Source of the DNA: Lunularia cruciata
Lineage: Eukaryota > Streptophyta > Marchantiopsida > Lunulariales > Lunulariaceae
Assembly (NCBI GenBank): GCA_948567375.1
Contig: OX419757.1
Span: 47,802,001-47,866,000 of the forward strand
Direction: 5' to 3'
DNA length: 64,000 bases
Shown: one piece after another, positions 46,405 to 56,866 of the stretch
Layout of the letters: every line of letters starts with the position of its first letter
How positions within the stretch are numbered: position 1 is the first letter of the stretch
Translations under genes and position numbers: made by a program
Notes under the pieces: generated by a model
What the model was told of the DNA's origin: nothing
The model's database searches: none
The model's input: the letters and a program-made list of their open reading frames with translations, nothing else

Positions 46405-48070
46405 TAACAGTTTTGAGATATGAAGAGGCAGATATGAAGAAGTGCATTGTCATTTTGGATCTGCAGGTTAGAAGAGTTGTTGTAGAACGGTATAGTTGTT
46501 AGAATTGTCAATTGATTCACTACTTAAGAGTGGCATTTGCAGTCAAATGTTGTTTAGTGCTCATAATTTCTGAGAATAGATAAAGCGAAGTGTTGTGAAG
46601 CAGTGCTCATTGCTTGAGCTTAATTCCGAGTATCAACTTTGCAATTGTGTTTGTGAGTGTTTGAACAAATTTGAAGTGCAAGTCACTGTGCTTGTTGGAT
46701 GTTGGATTCCGTAGCCTTGATCTTCATTTTGTGTGTTTGATCTTGAGTGAAATGCAATTGAAGCAATGCCTTGACAGATCTGAGAGGAATTGTAGTGTTA
46801 GTAGTATTCTGCATTTGTGAGTGCAGTGCAAAGTTGATGTGAAGCAATTTTGATCAAGGAAGTTGTGCCTTTAGTGGAGGAGTGGAACACAATTCTGAGG
46901 TGAAGTTGTTTTGCAGTGAACTGCCATTTTTGGGAGAGCCTGAATCATCACAATCGAGATTGTTTGGAAAGATTTGAAGGAGTTGTGATTAAGAAGTGTG
47001 AATTTGTGACAAGACTACAAGTCAGTGCTTGTTACTCTCTTCTGGGTGTAGTTTCTACCTGAGAGATTAAAGACGCAACCAAGAAGAACTGCAAGTGTTA
47101 CTGTTTGACTTTGTATTTGACCAATTCTAACTCGTATCTCTACGGGAACGAACTTTACTTACCCGATTGCCGCAAAAGGGATATTTGTTGGGTTGTCACA
47201 CACCTATAAGAGAGTAACAAGCACTGCTCACAATCTTGCTACAAATTAACATTTCATAATCACAACTTCATCAAATTCTATCCAAACAAATCTTGATTGT
47301 GATGATTTAGATTCCTCCAAAGATGGCTACTATACTGCAAAGTACCTTCACCTCAAAATTATGTTCCACCCTTCCATCAAAGTCACAACTTCCTTGATCA
47401 AAATTGCTTCATATCAACTCAACATTGCACTCATAAATGCAAAATACTACCAACACTACAATTCCTCTCAGATCTATCAAGGCATTGCTCCGATTGCACT
47501 TCACTCAAGATCAAACACACAAGATTTGGTCACCTTCATCCTAAGGCAAAGAAGTTTCTAACTTGAAATCTCTACACCCAAAGTTGTATAGACCTGAAGA
47601 ACATAAACCCAAAGAACATAGATCCAAAGACACCAACCTGAAGTCCTTCAACTACTCTATACATCTATTACAAAAACTTCAAATGCTTTTAACTTCTGCT
47701 AAAGACCTCCAAACTCAACAATTCTGGTGGCAATGGAAAGTCCTCAACAAGACACTTCCATTGAACTATAGCACACACAATTTAGACATGTTGTTAGTGA
47801 GATATAGCCCTCACAAGAATCCTGACTTACAACTTCCATTCCTCTTTTGGGTCTGCCCTTCTTCAATCGAATTTGAGTCCTTCTTCCTCTTACGCAAAGT
47901 AAGTTTCTTCAAGTCTGGTCCAATCCAAATCCTTCCTCAAATACAAAGTTGACTTCCTTGGATTCAACCCAAAGACCCAATTCTTCTTCTTTTGTCTCCA
48001 TTTGGGTTCAATTTTGCCTTGATTGTACATTTCTTCTTTAAAACACATCAAAACCAAAAACAATACCATA

Positions 48071-48409
48071 GTCATCCTCTCTATGCTTTCTCTCAAGAAC
48101 AACCTATTTTCTCTCCACAATATCAAACTCTCTCTCAAGAACAAGCCACTCTAAAAACCTAAGGTCAGCTTCTCTCTATTCTCTTACCTAAACAAGCCTC
48201 TCTCTACTCTCTCTCTCTCTCTCTCAAGGACAAACCACTCTCTTTCCACAAGGTAAGTCTCCCTCATTGCTATGCCATAACACTATCTATATTAGAGAAT
48301 CCCCTAACTCTCACTCTCTAGGAGTCTCTCCTAACTCCTCATCTAGAGGGATTCTATGATCCAATTCCTCATCTACCCTAGGTGTTCCCTGGATGCTCAT
48401 GTGAACCTC
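48071..48409. other. Continuation of anonymous CT-rich DNA
   Basis: After the GTCAT duplication the sequence is rich in ctctctc, with a (CT)n run at about 48203-48228 and repeated tctctcaag(a/g)acaa phrases. No coding signal. It ends in acctc (48405-48409), the duplicated target of the next solo LTR. Confidence 0.5.
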
Positions 48410-48795
48410 TGTGGTGCCCATATTTTTTGTTTTTTTCAGAATAAAGGAGAAGAAGTGTATAGAGAAGTCGGATTGCGCTTGTATGGCCAAAGAAGGCAAA
48501 GAAAAGAGTCTTTGGGTTGAAACCCAAAGTAAAGTGACTGCGGGTCATAAGGCAAAGTACTCGGAAATGCCCTGTCAGCATATAGTATGAAGTAAATTGT
48601 CTTCGGATCAAGGGGAGCTCAACCCAAGGCAAAGACAGTCTAACAACCTTTCGTCGGGGTGAGAAATTCAAGAAGGAGCCGTTTCAAAACTGGTGGCTCA
48701 TACGCATGAAGGTTGATTGACAATGACAGGTGCATGCTAGAGGTGTGATTTCTCGGTAGAAACTCAAAGTGACGGAAGACGAAGAAGTGCAACTC

Positions 48796-48803
48796 TATAA
48801 AAA
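48796..48803 (+). promoter_or_regulatory. TATA box of the family-1 LTR (best copy)
   Basis: tataaaaa lies 27 nt before the ATG at 48823. It is conserved in all three alpha copies. By normal plant spacing the cap site would fall within a few bases of that ATG, so translation could also start at the second Met (48961, MGRGKKNSK). Confidence 0.6.
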
Positions 48804-48822
48804 TTGAAACTGCAATGACGAA

Positions 48823-51387
48823 ATGTCAAGCAATTTTCCTTTGCCGTTGAGGAGTCATCTTGCAGGTGATTGGGGAAAGGGAAATAGAGTTGGGCTCGTG
48901 TTAGTGCGCAAGGGAGAAGTCGTGAGAGTGAAACTGAGAGAAAGTGAGAAAGCAAAAGAGATGGGAAGAGGGAAGAAGAACTCCAAATTCGTAGTGAGAA
49001 ATCATGCAATTCGGAGATTAGATGTAGTAGTGAGGATCAAAGTCTTGAGCTGACTTTGGATCACATTTCTAGCATGGAACTGGAACATAAGTTTTCTAGG
49101 ATTCATGATAGAAATCATCAAGAGTAAGTGTCTAGATGGACCCGAGGAAGAAGGGAAGAGAGGAAATTCGGCTCGCTGGACAGAGTCAGATTGGAGATTG
49201 GTACTCAGGAAGGAGGCAGGCTTGGAGCAGGGAGCCACGTTCTTGGGGAAAGGAGAGATAGCCCAAGAAACTCAAGAGGTGAGAGATGCCTTCTTGTCAA
49301 AGAGAACAAAGAATGGGTACAAGGTAGAAAGTTACAAAGACCCTATCAAGAGAGGAATTGTGAGAGCTTTGATGGCAATCTTGAAGCCGGAGAGAACAAC
49401 ATATGTGATGAAACACCAAGCGGTGTTCTTTCACAAATTGTTTGCAGGAGAACCAATTAATTGGGCGAGGTGTTTTCATGGGAGAACGAGGCAGATGGTG
49501 TGGAATCTACGGGATAAGTCGCCTCCACATTACATTGTGTCATTTGCAACGCATTTCTACCTTGGGCTCAATTTGCTGAACTCGGCGGAGCGGAATCAGA
49601 TGGTGTTGCACTTCCATCCGGATGTGCAAAAGGAGGTCGATGTCAAGGAGCAGCAATACATTTTTCAAATCTGGAACACGGACAATTACTACGCAAAGAC
49701 AGGGAAAAACGTGGAGGTCGTAGTAAGTACCCCGACAAAGAAGAGGACTCGGCAAGCAAAAGCTGAAGAAAACAAGAAACCTCAAAAGATGCAAAGAAGT
49801 AACCCGAGGTGAGGAATGGTGGTAATTGAGTCAGAAGATGAAGACTCAGAAGGCGAGGCCGAGCTCAAGACGGAGGACTTGGAGCATGAGGAGGAACCTA
49901 AGCTGACACTGTAGAGCGGAGATACAAGCAGTGATAGTGAGGACGGTGGAGAGATGACCTCGGCGCCCGTGGCTGAAGAAAACAAAGAAGAAGTGCAAGC
50001 CAAGGTAGAAGCCAAAGACAATACAGCACTGGAAGAAGAAGTACAGGTGCCAAAGGAGAAGAAGATCGCAGTGCAGCGAGGAGTTCGCTTGCAACGTAAG
50101 GCGGGACCAAGTCAAGTGAAGACAGAGGTAGAAGAAAGCTCGGGCAATGAGGCATCAATCCCGATACAACAACTCCAGAGAAGAAGGCGAGTATTGGGAG
50201 AACACAAGGAGAGAAGAGAGACCACTCCGCGGGAGGAAGAAGTTGCCAGTGATGGAGTGGAGTACCTGTGAGAGGTAGTGTGCCCGCTGTTGGTGAAGTT
50301 GGAGCAAAAGAAGAAGGAGATGCAGTCGATTTGTCTAGAGGTAAAGACTATATTGCAGGTGGTAGCAAGATTAGAAGAAGAGAACTTGGAGTTGAAGAGG
50401 AGTGTAACCCAAGGTGAGGAGGAGAGAGAAGTACTGCAAGCAGAGGCAGTAGAGAGAAGTCAGGTAATTGAAGACCTAAAGAGAGAAGTGATCTATTGAG
50501 AGGATCTTGCAAGGAAGAGTGATATCGCAAGAGAAAGGCAAGTAGCTGAATACAAAATCTTGAAGCAGCAGTTTGCTGATTCAAGAGTAGAGCTTATCCA
50601 TGCTATGGCACAGATAGCATCAAAGGATCAAGAGCTCGATAGAGTGATGGAGAGTATGGAGGAGAAGAAGCAACTTTGGCAACAAGAGTTGGCTGCAAGA
50701 TATAGAGAAGAAGAGAGATTACGAGAGTTACTTCGTAATCAGGAAGAGAAGGTTGAACAAAAGGAGAAAGAGAAGGAGGCGGTGAAAGCCGAGTTCGAGA
50801 AAGAGTTGGCGATGTATAGAGAGGAATGGCTTGCGGATCAAGAACGAGAAAGGAAGACAAGATTGGAGCCATTGAAGGAGATAGTCCTCAAGGTGAATGC
50901 GATGTTAAGTACAGAAGCCAACGTTCGAATTGAAGAAGCGCGTCTGCACGAGTTGAAGTTGTTGGTGCAGGAGATGAGGCGAAGACAAGCAAAGGACACG
51001 GAGATGAATGCCTTGTTAATAAAATTAAGAACTCGTGTAGATAGGAAGGTTTTGGAAGTAGAGGATAATATTTCCATTAGATTAGACTTAGTGAAAGTAG
51101 AGCTAGAAAAACTTAGAAAAAATGTTAAAGCAAAACCCGAAGTAGATAACATAGGAGTCCAAATGTCTTTGGAGTTGCCATCAGAGACATTAGAGAAGAG
51201 TGGATCAGGAGATAAGGAGTTAGATAGATTACCCACTAGTGAAATTTCAGATCAAGAAAGAGAATTGCTGGATCTAGTAGAAGAAGTAGAAGATCTGAAA
51301 CCCGAGGAAAAGATAGTAGGAAGTAAGATTACTTCGGGTTTGGGTTTGAAAGCCAAAGAAGATGTAGACATCGGATTGGATTCGTAA
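48823..51387 (+). pseudogene. LTR-encoded coiled-coil protein, alpha subtype, near-intact 855-codon frame
   Basis: Function unknown. One frame without any frameshift runs from MSSNFPLPLRSHLAGDWGKG to GLDS. Five stops interrupt it (49051, 49810, 49912, 50269, 50497). Residues 1-46 are basic. About 47-270 form a conserved domain with ARWTESDWRLVL, GYKVESYKDPIKRGIV, KHQAVFFHKLFAGEPINWAR and LHFHPD. About 343-406 are acidic. About 486-723 are a Glu/Lys/Leu coiled coil, and the tail has SETLEKSGSGDKELDRLPTS. The domain faintly recalls the putative plant transposon protein domain carried by some gypsy elements. That is a guess, not a match I could test. Confidence 0.85.
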
Positions 51388-52180
51388 TAGATTTGAGATT
51401 TGAAGGGGCAGATATGAAAAGGTGCATTGTCATTTTGGATCTGTAGGTTAGAACAGTTGTTGTAGAAACGGTATAGTTGTTAGAACTATCAATTGCTTCA
51501 CTATTTAAGAGTGGCATTCACAGGAAATTGTTGTTCAGTGCTCATGATTTCTGAGAATAGATAAAGCAAAGTATTGTGAAGCCGTGCTCGTCGCTTGAGC
51601 TTGATTTTTCGAGTATCAGCTTTGCAATTGTGTTTGTGAGTGTTTAGAGAAATTTGAAGTGCAAGTCACTGTGCTTGTTGGATGTTGGATTCCGTAGCCT
51701 TGATCTTCATTCTGTGTGTTTGATCCTAAGTGAAGTGCAGTCGAAGCAATGCCTTGACAGATCTGAGAGGAATTGTAGTGTTGGTAGTATTCTGCATTTG
51801 TGAGTGCAGTGCAAAGTTGATGTGAAGCAATTTTGATCGAGGAAGTTGTGCCTTCAGTGGAGGGGTGGAACACAATTCTGAGGTGAAATTGTTTTGCAGT
51901 GAAGTGCCATTTTTGGGAGAGCCTGAATCATCACAATCAAGATTGGTTGGAAAGATTTGATGGAGTTGTGATTAAGAAGTGTGAATTCGTGACAAGACTG
52001 CAAGTCAGTGCTTGTTACTCTCTTCTGGGTGTGGTTTCTACCTGAGAGATTAAAGACGCAACCAAGAAGAATTGAAATTGTTACTTTGCTTTGTATTTGA
52101 CCAATTCTGACTTGTATCTCTACGGGAACGAACTTTACTTACCCAATTACCGCAAAAGTGATATTTGCCGGGTTGTCATA
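51388..52180 (+). other. Conserved non-coding 3' part of the family-1 LTR
   Basis: About 0.8 kb after the frame, kept in every family-1 copy and in family 1B. Constant blocks include a tttgagatttgaag start, aggtgcattgtcattttgga, agaatagataaagc, gattccgtagccttgatctt, gtggaacacaattctgagg and the terminal ttacccaattaccgc to ttgtcaca. No ORF. It probably holds 3'-end processing or RNA-level signals of the element. Confidence 0.6.
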
Positions 52181-52185
52181 ACCTC

Positions 52186-52395
52186 TATGTCTAAGTCCTC
52201 TACTCTAGTGTGAACATCATGTGCATGATGACCTGCAAGTATATATCCATATCAAAAAATGAAAGTAGGAAAGCAAACTTTAAAGCATCCTTATGTTGAG
52301 TCAAATATAGAATTCATACAAAATATTGTAAACTTGTAAAAGAAAACTTGTAAACTTTCTTATACTAAAGTTGCACAAGAGTTCATACTAGTCTA
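52186..52395. other. Intergenic, nothing recognised
   Basis: Low-complexity A/T-rich flank of the solo LTR. No coding or structural feature seen. Confidence 0.4.
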
Positions 52396-52900
52396 CTCTC
52401 ACTCACCACATACATCCACCTCCTCACCAGCATCATGGACAAAAGCCTCTTCTTCCTTGATAGTTCTCTTGTACTTGATATCATCCTCACCAAGGAAACC
52501 ATTGTCCAAGAAAAAGTGGGTGAGAATCTGCCCTACAAATGTTGTTTTGAAATGGTACACAATTGGATGATTGAATTGCTTGTGTAAAATCACCAACTTT
52601 ACCTCTAGATGAGATAGCATCAACTTTACTTAATCATAATTCTCTATAAGATCTTATACAATCTTGGTCTTCATGTCAAGTATTACTTGTCCATTCACTT
52701 GTAGTACCCACTCAGAAGGGTCTAGACTAAACACAACATCATGAAAAATGGTATCTATGTTACGTAAGCACATTGTAGTGCAAGGTACCTCATAGGGAAC
52801 CAATTCTTGACTAAAGCTTAGGGAACCACCTTCCATCTCCCCAAACTCCTCCCTACTTGCAAAACAAGTGCTTCCTTGATGATGCTAGTAGATACTACAA
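52396..52900 (-). pseudogene. Unrecognised coding remnant (minus strand)
   Basis: Reads in one minus-strand frame from about 52900: GSTCFASREEFGEMEGGSLS, then QELVPYEVPCTTMCLRNIDT, SLDPSEWVLQVNGQVILDMK, two stops, then SHLEVKLVILHKQFNHPIV and an acidic end EEEAFVHDAGEEVDVCGE. The composition is protein-like and the frame holds for about 170 codons. I see no known motif. It could be a fragment of a host gene or of a DNA transposon. Confidence 0.45.
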
Positions 52901-53969
52901 AAGGTCTCATACCAACTCTCTTGGTATGGGTGCCTCTATCTCATGTGCTCACAAATTTAGTACACATAAGAACCTAATTGATACATGACCATATACAATC
53001 TTGGTTAAAATCATAAAAACTGCCAAATTTATTAGTGAAGTGATTTTTGTGAATTCAAAGTGTATAGTAGGACTATTGTTGATAGTTTTCCAATCAATTC
53101 TTCACAATCAATATGTTTACACCTTATAAAGTTTTATGATATAATATATATTAAGCATAAGTGGTCTGATATTAATGGAATAGAGCTTGAGTTTTAGTGA
53201 AAGAATATACCACATTTGATTTTGCTTTTAGTGTGCTACGAGAGGTTGGAGCCTTAAGACAAGAAATTTTTAGAGGTAATAAGAGACATGTTCTAAATGT
53301 TAAGGCTTGATATATATGCTCTTTTGGCCAAGTAGAAGTAGACATATATGCATTCACCAAACACATATCTCTCTATGATAACAAAGGTGTGGTAAGAGAC
53401 AATATTTTTTCTAGTTTATGAGTAGATTTCTAGTTTACAAAAGTGTAGATAAGGACAACAAGAATATATATCATTCCATATTGCATATCTAATGTGTACT
53501 TGTTATCAATGTCTAGATGTAGATGTCGCATACATTCTATAGTTTGCTATAGTGTTTGGAGAGTCTATAGACAAAGAAGTATAGAAAACATGTCAATGCT
53601 TTTGTGCTCCTATGCAAAGCTAGTTGAAGTGTTTTGTAGTCTTTCAATTCCACATTGCAAATATATCAATCAATGGTTGTTAAACATGGAGCTACAAAAG
53701 TAATAGTGATTGTTGGACATATCTCAACATAGAGAAATCAATTATCCAATGTTGTATTTATACACTTGGAATATAGTTAGATACCAAAGATTGAAACTCT
53801 CAAAACTTCTTTCAAAAACCGTTTGAAAGAATATAGTACAAATGGCCATACTAGTATAATAATGCAAAACTTATTATGGGAGGTATTAATTCAAAAATAG
53901 GAGCTACATTCTTTTACAAGAATAAATGCAAGGTAGACCCAAACTCTTTAGAGGAAACATCATTGTTAT
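52901..53969. other. A/T-rich DNA without clear genes
   Basis: Short ORFs only. A segment at 53290-53400, read on the minus strand, resembles plus-strand 54770-54850 (both read ICLVN-x-x-x-STxx-like words). This hints at an old inverted duplication around the tandem repeats. Confidence 0.4.
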
Positions 53970-54258
53970 ATTAATCCTACACTATTATTTCACTCCATAT
54001 ATATTTAGTCAAGAAATAGAGCATCAATACAATGAAAGATTTTGGAAGCTATGGTTGATGTGTTGCTAACCCTACACTACTATTTGAATCCATGTATATT
54101 TGGTCAAGAAATAGAGCATCATTACAATGCAAGATTTTGGAGGTTGTAGTTCTTGTATTTGCTAATTGCACATTGCTATTTGACTCCATACATATTTGGT
54201 CTATATATAAAGCATGGTTACAATGCAAGATTTTGGAAGTTGTGGTTGATGTATTTGC
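53970..54258 (+). repeat. Three tandem repeats of about 96 bp
   Basis: Units start at about 53970, 54065 and 54161. Each has ctaaxcctacactactattt, a catatatttggtcaagaaatagagcat core, then attacaatgcaagattttgg and gttgatgtatttgcta. Identity is about 80-85% by eye. Not an LTR; probably a local duplication in an old repeat. Confidence 0.75.
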
Positions 54259-55077
54259 TAGGAATATACCTTCCCTAGATATGAATTTCTTGAATCTTGA
54301 TAAAAAAATATAGAAGGCATTATCAAAAAAATTAAATTTTGATAGAGGTTCTCAAATCTATGTGACTAAGGAACTACAAGATTCTTCAAGCTAAACATAC
54401 GAAGGTGTTGAAAAATTCATTAAAGAGGTTGAGATGACATATTATGTGTTTCTTTTATGCTCAATACAAATTTTTGCCTATGTAGTTACTCTACCATTAG
54501 CTTGTTTCACTATCCCTAGATGTGCCCAATAGACACTACAGCTTTTGTAGCTCTTTATTTGACAACTATTGATTGATATATCTACAATATGGAAAATGAA
54601 GGCTTACAAAACACTTCAGTAAAATTTGAATGAGTAATTTGAAAGTTGGTTTTAATGCCATCAAAAATTCTATTAGATATATCAGTCTCTCCCAATAGGC
54701 ATTCAAATCTACTATATCTATACCTTCAATCTAAAGCAATGAAGCATTTTGTACACTCCTATATCTATAAACTCTTCAAACTCTTCATAGAACATATATG
54801 TTTGGTAAATGTGTTTGTATCTACTTTCCATTCCATAGTAGTCTATATTGAGCCCTAACTTATATCAAAAGTGTTACACAATGATGCATCAGTACAAATA
54901 AACCTGGACCAAAATCCATCAATATAATATTTTACTTGTAATCACTCCTCAACTAGAAAATGTAGAAGATTACAAGGCAAAATCATCATCATCATTTTCA
55001 AAACACATTTCAAAATTCAAAATTCACAATCAATATCAATTGAAATGCAAAACATGCATTTGCAAAACACATTTCAA
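54259..55077. other. A/T-rich intergenic DNA
   Basis: No supported gene. Short ORFs only. Confidence 0.4.
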
Positions 55078-55508
55078 AATTTATCAAGTGGGGTTGGATA
55101 AAACCCAACTTTGAGATGGCATCAGAAGTAATCCAAGAATTGGACTTGGATCTCCTTGGCTTGAAGATTAAAATTTGGATGCAATACCCCCACCTTAAAT
55201 GAAGTTTCCACTTCAATTTCTAGTGTTTACTAATTCCTATTGTTCCATTATTTTTTTTCTTTCATTTGCATTTCAATTGATATTTCTATTCCTGTTCAAA
55301 GTTCCTAACAATATCAATTGAAATGAAAATGACGGAAAAATAATAATGGAAGAATAGGAACACTAAAAATTGAAGTGGAAACTTAATTTTAGGTGGGGGT
55401 ATTGCAGCCATATTTTAACCTTCCAGCCAAGGAGATACAGGTCCAATTCTTGGATTGTGTCTACTACCATCTCAAAATTGGGTTTTATCCAACCCCACTT
55501 GATAAATG
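55078..55508. mobile_element. Fold-back (MITE-like) element 1
   Basis: Left arm 55078-about 55290 and right arm about 55300-55508 are inverted copies of each other, with only a few tens of bases between. Outer ends are atttatcaagtggggttgg and ccaaccccacttgataaat. The match continues through gatctccttggcttgaag/ctgg-ccaaggagat and acccccacctxaaat/attttaggtgggggt to the centre. The whole forms a 430-bp hairpin. The structure fits a MITE or fold-back transposon. No clear target duplication beyond a possible TTA/TAA. Confidence 0.75.
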
Positions 55509-56284
55509 TAGTGCAATTGAAGATTGAATGAAATTATATTTATCTAAGGTCCATTCTCAAGAATTTTTCCATATTCTCCTCATCAAATACACTATTCTGT
55601 TCCTTCATATCAATAGCTATAGTTGAAGTGGATGATGTGCCTATGTTTATATGCCTCAACTTTTGCTCTATAGATCTACAATACAAATACTGTTTCAAAG
55701 CCCAAGCCAAACAAAGTGTCTCCAAATTTTTTGTTAGAGGATTGTTGCACAACATATCATGAATGAGCCCTGAAACCCTTCAAACTCTGATCTGCTTTTT
55801 AAAAAGTACTCAAGAGCTCTAAACCCTTCAAACACTTATGAACATGTGTGCATATCCCAAACACCCAAACTTGCACAAACTTCTTGTAGAGAATCAAACA
55901 CCCAAACCTACACAAACTTGTACATATCCTCTACACTATGCACTTGAATAACATACACCTAGATTCTCTAACTAAGTATACCATGCAAAAACTCCTACAA
56001 ATCCTCTACACTAAAGAACATGCATTTATAGTGTTTAGAAAGGCATTATAGTGATTGAGTCTCAACTTACTACAATATAATTGGTAAGAATAGGTCATTC
56101 ACTCAAAGATACCAGATGGAAATGGCTAAAACAAGATAGATGGAGTCAAAATGAAGACAATCTATTATTTTGTATTTAGTCTCTTAGGAAATGTCATTTC
56201 CAAAAGAGAGTAATGTCATCCAAACAAGTGACACTATCAAACATTACCAATCTGTTCTCTTATATGTTAATGTGTCAATGTAGG
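55509..56284. other. Intergenic DNA
   Basis: Contains imperfect direct echoes of caaacacccaaacttgcacaa (55858, 55905) and ctccatcctctacact-type phrases. No supported gene. Confidence 0.4.
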
Positions 56285-56720
56285 GGACTCTTGAGGAAGA
56301 GTGGGTTCATTTGGAACAAAGTGACCTTTGTTATATATGCAAATTTTGGAATGTTAATTTTAGAACTATTTCTACTTGGTTTAGTTTGCAAAGTTATCAA
56401 TCTTCCTTCATGCAATATTGTAGGTGAATGCTTTTCATACAACTTGTGGCAGGTTGTTGTACAAATTGTGGCTCCCAAATGGGCAATAAATGTACAAACT
56501 ACCAAGGTGAGATTTGTGGGAGCCACAATTTGTACAACAACCTGCCACACGTTGTATGAAAAGCATTCCCCTACAATATTGCATGAAGGATAATCAACAA
56601 CTTTGCAAACTAAACCAAGTGGAAATAGTTCTAAAATGTACATTCCAAATTTACATATGAAGACTACAACCTTAATGCCATGTTTTATCCTTCCCAAGAG
56701 GCACAAGGTCATGGAAGTTA
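56285..56720. mobile_element. Fold-back element 2 with mirrored ORFs
   Basis: Arms about 56290-56494 and 56518-56714 are inverted copies, about 85-90% identical by eye, around a loop of about 25-40 nt. Because of this, the plus strand (56213-56593) and minus strand (56727-56275) both read nearly the same peptide, including LGLVCKV, PSCNIVGECFSYN and WQVVVQIVAP. The symmetry shows a recent inverted duplication. A transcript would fold into a long near-perfect hairpin. Confidence 0.78.
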
Positions 56721-56821
56721 GCAACAATTTGTGCTACTCAATCCTATCTTGGAGTGTTATTAGACAAGATGCTAAGGTTATGCAAGCTTATTCCTATATT
56801 GTTCTTGACTTTGGCAAAACA

Positions 56822-56866
56822 CATTTGTGTGGGTCTAGAGAGTAACTATCTAGACCCACACAAATG
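56822..56866. repeat. Perfect 18-bp inverted repeat with 9-nt loop
   Basis: catttgtgtgggtctaga (56822-56839) and its exact complement (56849-56866) flank gagtaacta. Not followed by a T-run, so it is not a Pol III terminator. It could be the trace of a transposon end or a small hairpin RNA. Confidence 0.8.

Larger units (their letters stand above)
42085..47200 (+). repeat. Family-1 solo LTR, 5.1 kb, internally duplicated
   Basis: Starts tgtggtgctcacatttt, ends gttgggttgtcaca. Flanks TACCT (42080-42084) and CACCT (47201-47205) are a 5-bp duplication with one C/T change. It is longer than the other copies because 43363-44327 is repeated as 44697-45656, with 369 bp of other sequence between. Confidence 0.9.
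41931..48070 (-). repeat. Family-1B solo LTR with target duplication GTCAT, split by a family-1 LTR
   Basis: Made of 41931-42084 and 47206-48070 (about 1.02 kb together). Plus-strand ends are tgtgacaacc and caataccata. GTCAT at 41926-41930 is repeated exactly at 48071-48075. The two halves join within the sequence that is intact at 28728-28760 (tagaaactacaccc...gagagtaacaagc). It is the shortest family-1B copy, with no reading frame. Confidence 0.88.
48410..52180 (+). repeat. Family-1 solo LTR with target duplication ACCTC (best copy)
   Basis: 3,771 bp from tgtggtgcccat to gggttgtcata. ACCTC at 48405-48409 is repeated exactly at 52181-52185. There is no repeat between its two ends, so it is one LTR and not a short element with two LTRs. 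Layout: 0.4-kb U3, TATA box, an 855-codon frame, then 0.8 kb of conserved non-coding DNA. Confidence 0.95.

Noticed and set aside
48203-48228. (CT)n run as a regulatory element.
   Set aside because: Simple microsatellite in anonymous DNA with no nearby gene.
55078-56720. Hairpins as tRNA, rRNA or CRISPR structures.
   Set aside because: Each hairpin has one pair of long arms and no regularly spaced repeats, cloverleaf or rRNA motifs. The context is plant nuclear DNA.
56822-56866. Palindrome as a transcription terminator.
   Set aside because: No T-run, and intrinsic terminators of that type are bacterial.
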